64,000 nucleotides of DNA from Agapetus fuscipes (lineage: Eukaryota > Arthropoda > Insecta > Trichoptera > Glossosomatidae), in assembly GCA_951799405.1 (NCBI GenBank), contig OX637344.1:8928001-8992000 (forward strand). Reading direction: 5' to 3'. Shown here piece after piece: positions 56,680 through 64,000 of this stretch. A program made the translations under genes and the position numbers. How positions within the stretch are numbered: position 1 is the stretch's first letter; every line of letters starts with the position of its first letter. The notes beneath the pieces are model-generated. The model saw only the letters and a list, made by a program, of their open reading frames with translations, had not been told where the DNA came from and did no database searches.

Positions 56680-57394
56680 AGCTATTTCGTCTACAAGACT
56701 CGCGGACGTGATGGAGCCATTTGTCGGCGGGGAGTTTGACCCGTGGCTTAGACGTTTGCGATTGATGATGAAGTTGTACGGGGAGACAAATCTTTCTCGT
56801 TGCTTGGCATCTTTCTTGAGAGGTGCGGCGTTTGATCGGTTTGCTGACTTGCCAGAAGAGACACAGGGTGACGGGGAGAAGGCGGCTGAAGCACTCAGCT
56901 GTGTGTTTGGTGTCGGACGCTTCTCAGCTTGGAGTCGTTTCTTGCAAAGGCGCTGGCAGCCAGGAGAGGAAGTCGACGTCTTCGTGTCGGATTTACGGAT
57001 GCTGGCTTCGCAAGCCGGAGTTAAACTGAGTGATAACATCCTCGCGCTCTCGTTGGTCGTTGGGATGCCCGAGTCCGTGTCCAGGGAGCTCCGCCTTCAA
57101 TTGGAATCCGGGGATGGATTGCCACCGCTGCCAACTATTGTCGCTAAAGCGCGATTACTCATCTGCGAGTATCGCAGCCCATTTTTTTCATCGGTGGCTG
57201 TAGAAAGAAAAAAGCCCTTGAAGTGCTACAGGTGCGGAGGTCCGCACATGATAAAAGACTGTTTGAAGCGTGGGACGGACACTACCGTCACCTGCTGGGC
57301 CTGTCAGGAGTCTGGCCACGTGTTAAAGAATTGCCCAAAGAAGGGAAACGGGCGGAAGGAGGCTTGTGCGCCGGCAGCCTCCATGAAAAATTAA
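56642..57394 (+). CDS. Gag of the LTR element
   Basis: First ATG in frame is at 56642 in the LTR. Capsid-like region at about 25-185 (FVGGEFDPWLRRLRLMMKLY; FLQRRWQPGEEVDVFVSDLR), then two zinc knuckles: CYRCGGPHMIKDC (CX2CX3HX4C, one residue shorter than usual) and CWACQESGHVLKNC (CX2CX4HX4C). Ends in TAA at 57392-57394. Pol is in the -1 frame and overlaps it. An A-AAA-AAG run at 57208-57214, in the gag reading phase, is a possible slippery site, and a second A-run lies at the very end (57385-57391). Confidence 0.9.
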   Translation: MEKKEMEKDFKPQAISSTRLADVMEPFVGGEFDPWLRRLRLMMKLYGETNLSRCLASFLRGAAFDRFADLPEETQGDGEKAAEALSCVFGVGRFSAWSRFLQRRWQPGEEVDVFVSDLRMLASQAGVKLSDNILALSLVVGMPESVSRELRLQLESGDGLPPLPTIVAKARLLICEYRSPFFSSVAVERKKPLKCYRCGGPHMIKDCLKRGTDTTVTCWACQESGHVLKNCPKKGNGRKEACAPAASMKN

Positions 57395-59310
57395 CGGCGC
57401 TTCCTGTGGTGGAGGCGCGGCTACAGGGTAGGCGCGTCAGAGCCCTAGTGGACACGGGCTGTTCGAGGTCCATTGTCAGGGCGGATTTGTGGGCAGGAGA
57501 AAAGTCGGCGAGGCCCTGCGAGAGCGTCGTAGCAGTCGACGGCTCTCGAATTTCTTGTGCAGGACGGGCGGTCGTTGAGCTGGAGGCGCTCGGGATGACC
57601 GTGAGCTTGGATTGTTTACTCCTGGAAAAGGTGTTTTCAGGGGCTGACATAGTGTTGGGTATGGATTTTATTAGTGTGGCGGGGGGTGTTTGTGTGTCGA
57701 GTGGAAAAAAATTTCTCGCCAAAAATGAGTGTGGTGCAACGATAGAAGGGACAAAGAACCATCACATAGAAGATAGAGACTTTGATGCCGTGTTCGATAG
57801 AACACATGGACGCTGGAAAGTTGCATGGAGGTGGAAGGTGGGGCCGCCAGAGCTAACCAACAGAGTCGCCACGTATAAAAATAATTTTGATAAGCCAAGT
57901 AAGGAAGCCTACGAGGACGAGGTCCAGCGATGGATTGAGGAGGGCTGGTTGAAGCCGACTTCAAATCAGGCGCAAGCAGGATTGCTGCCTCTGATGGCGA
58001 TCGTCCAGGCAAATAAACATAAAGTTCGCCCTGTGTTGGACTATCGCGAACTTAATAAACATGTAGAAAGTCGGCCAGGTGTTGATGCAGCTGCATGCGA
58101 TCAATCGTTGCGAGAGTGGCGGCGGATGGCAGAGCCCCTCGTGTTGGTGGACTTGAAGTCTGCTTACCTTCAGATCGAGGTGGACGAAACTTTATGGCCG
58201 TACCAGACGGTGAAGTTCCGAAATCAGACTTATCACTTGACTCGTCTCGGGTTCGGGCTTAATTGTGCGCCGAGAATAATGAGTCGGATCCTTGACTATG
58301 TTCTTAGTTTGGACGAGGCAGTTGCTCGGGGTACTGCTAGTTATATTGACGATATTTTGGTGAGTGAATGTGTAGTCAGTGCGCAGAGGGTGACGGAACA
58401 TTTGAGGAGGTATGGCTTGGAGGCTAAGGTTCCGCAGGCGCTGGATGGCGGACGTGCCCTTGGGCTGGCAATCGCGCGGAGAAGCGATGGCCAACTGGAA
58501 TATCGACGAGGGAATGAGCTCCCTTCACTTGGGGATAAGGCTCTTTCGAAGCGAGAGTTATTTTCCATTTGTGGTCAGCTTGTGGGCCATTATCCGGTGT
58601 GTAGTTGGCTGCGAGTAGCGTGCAGCTATGCTAAGCGTGTCGGTGAAGGCGAAGGTTGGGAGGATCCTGTTGGCGCAAAAGCAAACGCCTTCATTCGTAA
58701 CATTGTGGCAAGAGTGCAGTTAGAGGATCCAGTGCGTGGTATTTGGAATGTGCCATTAACTACCTGTGGCAGAGTTTGGACAGATGCTAGCTCTCTGGCG
58801 TTGGGAGCTGTCGTCGAGATTGAAGGCGTTGTAGTAGAGGATGCAGCATGGCTTAGAAAAGGTGCCGATCTAGCCCACATCAATATCGCCGAGTTAGACG
58901 CTGCCATTAAAGGTGTTAACCTTGCTCTCAAGTGGGGTTTAACTAAACTTGAGCTTATGATTGACTCCAAGACGGCCGAGCGGTGGTTAAGGTCAGTCCT
59001 TGTTGGAGATTGTCGAGCCAAGGTGTCAGGAACCAGTGAGATGCTGGTCAAAAGAAGACTTGGCCTTTTCAGTGACCTCACTCGGGAATGTGCACTGGAG
59101 ATCACCGTTACTTTTGTGCCGTCGGAGAAGAATAAGGCTGACGTGCTGACTAGGGTGTGTCAACGGTGGCTGGCAAAGGAGTCACTGGCATGTGTGGCCA
59201 ATGTGGAGAGTCTTCACGCTATGCATCATTTTGGAGTTGATCGCAGTCTTCAGTTGGCCAAGATGGTCGATTCCTCAGTGACAAGGGCTGCGGTTGAAGA
59301 CTGCGTGTGA
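57223..59310 (+). CDS. Protease, reverse transcriptase and RNase H
   Basis: The frame is open upstream of 57223, where there is no ATG, as expected for a -1 frameshift product. Protease: VDTGCSRSIV, catalytic D77. RT: LVLVDLKSAYLQIEV (D310), FGLNCAP and the palm motif YIDD (374-377). RNase H: WTDASSLALGAV (D521), NIAELDA (E557), MIDSKT (D581). The final residues contain the His pair of the integrase HHCC zinc finger (SLHAMHHFGVDRS). The frame then stops at 59310, before the Cys pair. Confidence 0.9.
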   Translation: MLQVRRSAHDKRLFEAWDGHYRHLLGLSGVWPRVKELPKEGKRAEGGLCAGSLHEKLTALPVVEARLQGRRVRALVDTGCSRSIVRADLWAGEKSARPCESVVAVDGSRISCAGRAVVELEALGMTVSLDCLLLEKVFSGADIVLGMDFISVAGGVCVSSGKKFLAKNECGATIEGTKNHHIEDRDFDAVFDRTHGRWKVAWRWKVGPPELTNRVATYKNNFDKPSKEAYEDEVQRWIEEGWLKPTSNQAQAGLLPLMAIVQANKHKVRPVLDYRELNKHVESRPGVDAAACDQSLREWRRMAEPLVLVDLKSAYLQIEVDETLWPYQTVKFRNQTYHLTRLGFGLNCAPRIMSRILDYVLSLDEAVARGTASYIDDILVSECVVSAQRVTEHLRRYGLEAKVPQALDGGRALGLAIARRSDGQLEYRRGNELPSLGDKALSKRELFSICGQLVGHYPVCSWLRVACSYAKRVGEGEGWEDPVGAKANAFIRNIVARVQLEDPVRGIWNVPLTTCGRVWTDASSLALGAVVEIEGVVVEDAAWLRKGADLAHINIAELDAAIKGVNLALKWGLTKLELMIDSKTAERWLRSVLVGDCRAKVSGTSEMLVKRRLGLFSDLTRECALEITVTFVPSEKNKADVLTRVCQRWLAKESLACVANVESLHAMHHFGVDRSLQLAKMVDSSVTRAAVEDCV

Positions 59311-60139
59311 GCGATGTGCGTCTATCGATCCAGCACCTACAACGCACGAAGAAGGAGTATTGTCTGTTGAGAAGACTTGGAGTAGACTGTCAGTGGATGT
59401 GACGCATTATGGCAAAAGCCGATTCTTGACTATTGTTGATTGTGGTCCAGGACGATTCGCTGTGTGGCGGGAGATTAAAACGGAGAGCGGATGTGAAATT
59501 TCTGGCAACCTTGACGAAGTGTTCCGAGAACGTGGTCCACCTGACGAGCTATTGATGGACAATGGCACCGCATTCCGCTCGCAACAGGTTACGGCATTGT
59601 GTGAGCGTTGGGGAGTAGCGCAGCGGTTTCGAGCGGCCTATCGCCCATCTGGAAATGGAATTGTCGAGCGTAACCACCGAACAGTAAAGCGAGTGGCAGC
59701 CAGAAGTGGTATATCCCCACTGATGGCAGCTTTCTGGTATAATTTGGCTAGTGAGGGGACACGGGGCCGAGACGCGCCGTCGTCAAGTGTCTACTCATAC
59801 AAATGGCGGCATCCAGCGTCCTTACCAGTGGTGAAGGAAACGGAAGAGTCGTGTCGTTATCGGGTGGGAGATCGGGTGCTGGTGAAGCCTCCAGGAGCGC
59901 GCTGCACCACAACCTGGGATAGAGGTCATGTTGATGCCATTGTTTCAGATAATACTGTACAAGTGGATGGTATGCCAAGACATGTGCTGGATCTGAGGAT
60001 GGCGCCGGGAGATGAGCTGATTGTTGATCAGCCATCATCAGAAAACCTACAGCTTTTGTCAGAGTTGCCCCCATTAGAGCTGGATCCAAGACCTCAGAGA
60101 GCAAGAGTGAAGCCGCGTTGGCTCCACGACTATGTTTAA
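59282..60139 (+). pseudogene. Integrase, separated from pol by a frame break
   Basis: Open from 59282 after a stop at 59279-59281; +1 relative to the RT frame. It begins with the zinc-finger Cys pair (TACERCAS), then the DDE core: SVDVTHY (D), LMDNGTAF (D) and GNGIVERNHRT (E) with 35 residues between the second D and E. The C-terminal part has VGDRVLVKPPGARCTTTW, and the end is RVKPRWLHDYV at TAA 60137-60139. The split zinc finger indicates a single-base indel somewhere in 59282-59310. Confidence 0.85.
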
Positions 60140-60161
60140 TGATGGTAACATCATGGGGGCG

Positions 60162-60326
60162 TGTAGTGTTGGCAAGACTGACTATTTGGAATATTATTCA
60201 GATTTGAATAATTGATGTTCCACTGTCGATAAACAAGAGACCGGACAGTTGAACATCGACCTTCTTGTTGTGAAGTGACATATTGATAATGGAAAAGAAA
60301 GAAATGGAAAAAGACTTTAAACCACA
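60162..60326 (+). repeat. 3' LTR
   Basis: 165 bp, same sequence as the 5' LTR by eye. Confidence 0.95.
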
Positions 60327-60550
60327 CAAATAATAACGTAAGAAAAATAATGAAAAAAAAAGTGAAACACTTCTACGCCTTGATCTACAAAATTATAGTT
60401 ATTGTTACTCACTTAACGCAAACATTATTCATCGCAACACTAAAAAATTGATGATAATAAAAAAATGCATTGAAACTTCTTTTAATATCCAGATTTCCCA
60501 ATTATTAACAATTATTTATAAATCTGACTAAATTTTTTATTATAATTTAT

Positions 60551-60860
60551 CCACTCGATAGCACAGTTGGTAGAGTGCTTGCATTCTATGCCGTAAGCTC
60601 GGGTTCGAATCCCGCCAAGGGTGTCAGACATGATATCCCGTCCCAGTGTTTTTTTAAAACCTAAAAATGAAATACCGGCAAAGCCTACTCAGCCATCACA
60701 AGAAATGAGTACCATAATCGGGAGCTGTGAAACCCCTCACTAATTCAACCGAAGTGGTTGGCGCAAGGCTGTAAAAATAAATAGCTTAACTCGCCACATG
60801 CGATCCCTTTGTAAAGAACGCGGCCAGAAGTATCGATATATGCGTAGCGTATTTGCGTTG
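60551..60860 (+). repeat. SINE-1, best copy (tRNA-derived head)
   Basis: A box TAGCACAGTTGGTAGAGTG, TTCTATGCC, B box GGGTTCGAATCCCG (good T-arm), then the SINE body: ATACCGGCAAAGCC, CACAAGAAATGAGTACC, GGGAGCTGTGAAACCCC, GAAGTGGTTGGCG, CTCGCCACATGCGAT. The acceptor stem does not pair, so it is not a tRNA gene. Confidence 0.75.
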
Positions 60861-61263
60861 CGTTGCGTCCATAGACCATTATAAGAGTTTAAATTGAATC
60901 TCGTAGTTTCAAATCCGATACAAACTATTATTTTGAACACAATACAAAACATTTAAAAAAATAATTGTATTGATGTTCTTTCTATGCTCAGCGCATGTAT
61001 GTTTTATGATAGGAAATTAAATGAAAAATGGTTTGTTTTCGGTCCAACGGCTTTAATGGAAAGTGATTGCTGCACTAAAAATATAATTAATCTTTCAGTC
61101 ATCAGAATCGCAACGCAGGGGCGATCATTCCATACAAGCACATGTGCCGATGACGTAGATTACATTTTGTAAAAAATGTACAAAGGAAAATATTTTTTTA
61201 GGTTAAAATAAAATGAATGTTGGGATGATTTATTTGATGAGCGCCGTTTTTATGTTGTTCACA

Positions 61264-61950
61264 CAGGTTGGTTCACAGGTTGGTACGCGGCTGACCACCC
61301 ATGCTGTAAAAATGGTTCACTTTTGACAACGGCGTCTGCTCTGATGAAATATCCTCACTTAGACCCCCTCCTCTCGTCACAACAAGGGCAACTCGTAGAA
61401 CGGCTCACATTCAACCATTTGCAGTCGATATCAAAACTATGAGAACTTGGTGTTTTCACAACTCATTCCTCTGCCAAACTGCCCGCTTATGGAATGAGTT
61501 ACCGGTATCTGTGTTTCCATCCCAATTTAACCTTGCCCTTTTCAAATCCAATATCAATCGCCATTTCCTCTCAGTGTCTCAAAACAAAGCAACGCCACAC
61601 ACACCACAGCACTGCGCAGCTAACGGCCCTGTAACCGGACATGGACAACTGCCACATCACCAACACCTCTGCGGCACTATAACAAGTGTCATAGACCCTT
61701 AGAGTCTCTCGAATCTAGGGAGTCTCCCGCATAGGCTTTCTTAAAAAAAAAAAAAAAAAAATGTCACCCCTGTTTCAGGGAGGGACGGCAAGAGGCATAG
61801 TTATGGTCATTTGAGATTTGGTTTTTTATGTTGTAGGTTCACATGCGGCATGTGCAAGCGCGAACTTGTACGTGTCTGCTTGATTGAATGCATATAATGT
61901 GAATCTTCAAAGTAACATATCTTTGCAACTTAGATTAGATTAGATTAGAC
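61264..61950 (+). repeat. R250 copy split by a LINE-B insertion
   Basis: Left part 61264-61320 (GGTTGGTACGCGGCTGACCACC ... GGTTCACTTT). Right part resumes after an A-run with TGTCACCCCTGTTTCAGGG (61761) and ends with a (TTAGA)n tail at ~61948. A few bases of R250 were lost at the junction. Confidence 0.85.
61321..61760 (+). pseudogene. LINE-B 5'-truncated insertion, RT C-terminus
   Basis: The frame from ~61340 reads TRRTAHIQPFAVDIKTMRTW, HNSFLCQTARLWNELPVSVF, FKSNINRHFL and stops at 61700-61702. The 'R...F....ARLWN.LP....' end is standard for the Jockey/CR1-type LINE C-terminus. The 3' UTR ends in an A-run of ~19. Only the last ~440 bp inserted. This is the youngest-looking LINE copy in the window. 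Confidence 0.8.
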
Positions 61951-62217
61951 TCTGTGAAATTGGATCGCAAATCCAGTCCATAACCATACGTTGTAAATAC
62001 AGAAAACAATAGTTAGGTACTAACTTAATTATTATTTTGCAAATTAGATAAGATGAGATTAGACACCTCAAGAACCCTTTGCATGCTTGTGCGTTGCTCT
62101 ATAAAGCGCTTATTCTCAAGCTAGTCCCAGCAGCTGAATGACTGGTAAAATGACTGGTAAACTTTTCATGATGGGTAAAGCGAAGAGCCGATTTCTAAAA
62201 TTAATCGATATCTTTTT

Positions 62218-62295
62218 TTTGGTGTTCCGTCTGGAATCGAACTCACAACTTTCCGTTTGTGAATCCGTGGTTTTAACCACTAGATGGTCGGGTTG
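62218..62295 (-). repeat. tRNA-like SINE head
   Basis: On minus: ACCATCTAGTGGTTAAAACC (A box), CACGGATTCACAAACGGAAA, GAGTTCGATTCCAGACGG (B box). Good internal promoter boxes but poor stems. Confidence 0.5.
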
Positions 62296-62607
62296 TGTTC
62301 TACATCTCACTACTAGTATCTTGCGTTTTTCACTGCACCATTTGACTTTGCTTGTTATCTGATCGATATCAAACTTTATAGGAACCATTTCTAAAATGTT
62401 GTACATGTTTTCTGATTTTCTTTTGAATTAAATAAAAAGGAATTTGAAACCAGTCATATTTTCCATTTTCAGATCGCTAGAAAAATATGTAATTAGTTTA
62501 AATGAAGATTTTTTCTTTTTTTTTTCTTTTCTTCAAATTATTTTAACTCTTAATCTTCCTTATTTATATTTCTTTAAAGCCAGTTTTTCCATATTAAAAA
62601 AAAAGCT

Positions 62608-62905
62608 GTCATCCGTAGTCTAGAGGTTAACACTTTGGACTCGTGATTGGAAGGTAGTGGGCTTGAATCCAGGCGGAGAGGTAAAAATATTTAATTGTTC
62701 AAATATGGTCTTCGCTGGATTAAAAAAATGGATCTACCTTTACCAAAGACCGGTCACCATATAAGGATCATCCAGCCTTACAGCTACTGGGTCTTGCTTG
62801 GGAGTTGGCGCTTTCTATTGCGACGAAAAAGCTCGCAAAATGCTCTTGAGGTGTGATTCTTACAAAAACAGCGCTCACCTAATAAATCATCCTAATATTA
62901 TTATT
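62608..62905 (+). repeat. SINE-2, full-length copy
   Basis: tRNA-like head (CCGTAGTCTAGAGGTTAACAC, GGACTCGTGATTGGAAGG, B box GGGCTTGAATCC), a ~220-bp unrelated body, and an (ATT)n tail at 62893-62910. It is the reference for copies at 5.4, 6.9, 26.5 and 30.3 kb. Confidence 0.75.
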
Positions 62906-63194
62906 ATTTTAGTACCGTGAAAAATCTAATGGAAAAGCTTTAAGTTCATTTGCCAAATACCAACAAACCATGTCAATTTTTCAGTCCATTATAAATGAAT
63001 ATCTCCATAAAGGGTTCGTATTGTAAATTGAAAAATACTTGTATAGGTTCACCGGATTTTCGAAACACGTTACATTTCCATTTTGCGATATTTTTAACAA
63101 ATAAATCACAAGAGTGTTCCCCCTATTGCTTCGCTCTTTATCGTCTAGAGCAGAGGTTCCCAAAGTTTTGTGCCTCGTAGACCGTTACCGTTTT

Positions 63195-63440
63195 TTTCGC
63201 TTTCTATAGACGATAGATGATTTCCCGTTTCGGTGCTTATTTCAAACCTCAAAATAAAATACCGGCAAGGTTTACTCAGCCTTCACAAGAAATGAGTACC
63301 AGCCCTTTCGGGAGCTGGGAAACCCCCACTTCAACTGAAGTGGTTGGCGTAAGGCCGGCCCCCTTACCTGTAAAAATAAATAGGTTTAACTCGCCACATG
63401 CGACCCCTTAGGGGATAACGCGGCAAGAAGTTACACTATA
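63195..63440 (+). repeat. SINE-1 copy, head lost
   Basis: From GATTTCCCGTTTCGGTG through ATACCGGCAAGG, CACAAGAAATGAGTACC, GGGAGCTGGGAAACCCCC to CTCGCCACATGCGACCCC and GCGGCAAGAAG. Confidence 0.7.
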
Positions 63441-63696
63441 TGTGTAGCTTAGTTTAGTTTTGCGTTTGCTTTTAAAGACCCTTTAATAAAACAGTGTCTC
63501 CCTTCTCTGTTCTTAATATTCAATGTTGCGATGTATATTAATAATGTTTTACAATAAACATACAGTTTTTTTTAATGAATAAATGTATCCATCTAACATA
63601 TTATCTAAAATACAAATTTAAATTATAAAAATATTATAAAACTTTTTTTTGCGTATTTTGACGGTTGTTTTGAAAAAACATCGATGTTCCACATTT

Positions 63697-63959
63697 TTCC
63701 TTGACTTATAGGTTGGTATGAGACTGTGTATAATTCCCATACTGTAAAAAGATGGTTCACTTTGCCAATATCACCCCTGTTTCTGGGAAGGTCGGCAAGA
63801 GTTGCAGGGCTTATGTTCATTTGAGATTCGGTTTTTATATTGTAGGTCCACATGTGGCATGTTTTAGCGCTAACTTATACGTGTCTGATTGAGAGAATGC
63901 ATTTAATATGAATGTCAAATTATACATATCTTTGCAGCCTAGATTTAGATTTAGATTTA
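63697..63959 (+). repeat. R250, full-length copy
   Basis: Head TTCCTTGACTTATAGG; GACCACCC is replaced by GTGTATAATTCCC; tail of ATTTAG units. Confidence 0.9.
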
Positions 63960-64000
63960 GGGGGCATCGCGGTAAAAAGTTTCATGAAATGTACAGTTTA

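Larger units (their letters stand above)
56515..60326 (+). mobile_element. Ty3/gypsy-type LTR retrotransposon, 3,812 bp
   Basis: Flanked by CAAAT at 56510-56514 and 60327-60331. It has two 165-bp LTRs with no difference seen, then gag, protease-RT-RNase H and integrase in the gypsy order. A purine-rich CATGGGGGCG (60152-60161) precedes the 3' LTR. No TGG-type primer-binding site follows the 5' LTR. It is compact for the group. Confidence 0.95.
56253..60550. other. K2P intron, containing an LTR retrotransposon
   Basis: Starts with splice donor GTGAGT at 56253. The intron runs at least to the end of the window, since no exon beginning with the YG continuation of the first pore was recognised. 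The LTR element starts 262 bp into it, in the same orientation as the gene. Confidence 0.7.

Noticed and set aside
57288..60104. Minus-strand ORFs of 100-159 codons across pol
   Set aside because: Shadows of the retrotransposon pol frames.
60551..60623. Functional tRNA gene
   Set aside because: Good A and B boxes and T-arm, but acceptor and anticodon stems fail, and the sequence continues into a SINE body shared with other copies.

Overview
This window is AT-rich animal DNA, most likely from an arthropod and probably an insect. It is dense with transposable elements and poor in genes. The only convincing host gene is the first coding exon of a two-pore-domain (K2P) potassium channel at 55619-56252 (+). 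It ends at a canonical splice donor inside the first codon of the pore GYG triplet, so the rest of the gene lies to the right of or beyond this window. I saw no prokaryotic operon, CRISPR array, rRNA gene or functional tRNA gene.

Layout. 1-36 kb: unique AT-rich DNA interrupted by about 30 full or broken copies of one ~250-bp retroposon-like repeat, here called R250 (head TTCCTTGACTTATAGG, tail of TTAGA- or TATAGAT-type short tandem repeats). The same stretch holds remnants of at least three non-LTR retrotransposons (LINE-A RTE-like, LINE-B, LINE-C CR1-like), two tRNA-headed SINE families, a 1.43-kb PIF/Harbinger-like element with a 3-bp TAA duplication (15.6-17.1 kb), a Harbinger-type MITE (18.65-18.92 kb) and a ~1.1-kb minisatellite of 16-bp units (21.5-22.7 kb). 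37.4-39.7 kb: a 2.26-kb terminal-inverted-repeat transposon inserted in an R250 copy. 39.7-42.6 kb: an 11-unit tandem array of R250 with a higher-order repeat of about 1055 bp. 46.7-47.2 kb: a large inverted-repeat element that resembles a Penelope-type inverted pseudo-LTR.

48.5-51.5 kb holds the most striking object. It is a 2,995-bp LTR retrotransposon on the minus strand with identical 456-bp LTRs, a 4-bp ATAT target duplication, a primer-binding-site candidate and a polypurine tract. Its internal region lacks protease, reverse transcriptase, RNase H and integrase. Instead it carries a 570-codon ORF in which a short gag-like N-terminus (SAP-type motif) is fused at codon 95 to an apparently intronless copy of a host DEK-type chromatin protein. 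This looks like host-gene transduction by an LTR retrotransposon, comparable in form to the gag-oncogene fusions of transforming retroviruses.

56.5-60.3 kb: a second, full-length Ty3/gypsy-type LTR retrotransposon in sense orientation in the K2P intron, with identical 165-bp LTRs and a 5-bp CAAAT duplication. Its gag start codon lies inside the LTR, and its pol is broken by one frame change inside the integrase zinc finger. 60.5-64 kb: SINEs, a LINE-B 3' end inserted in an R250 copy, and two more R250 copies.

All family names such as R250, LINE-A and SINE-1 are provisional labels for this window. No database search was possible, so family assignments rest on motifs and repeat structure.
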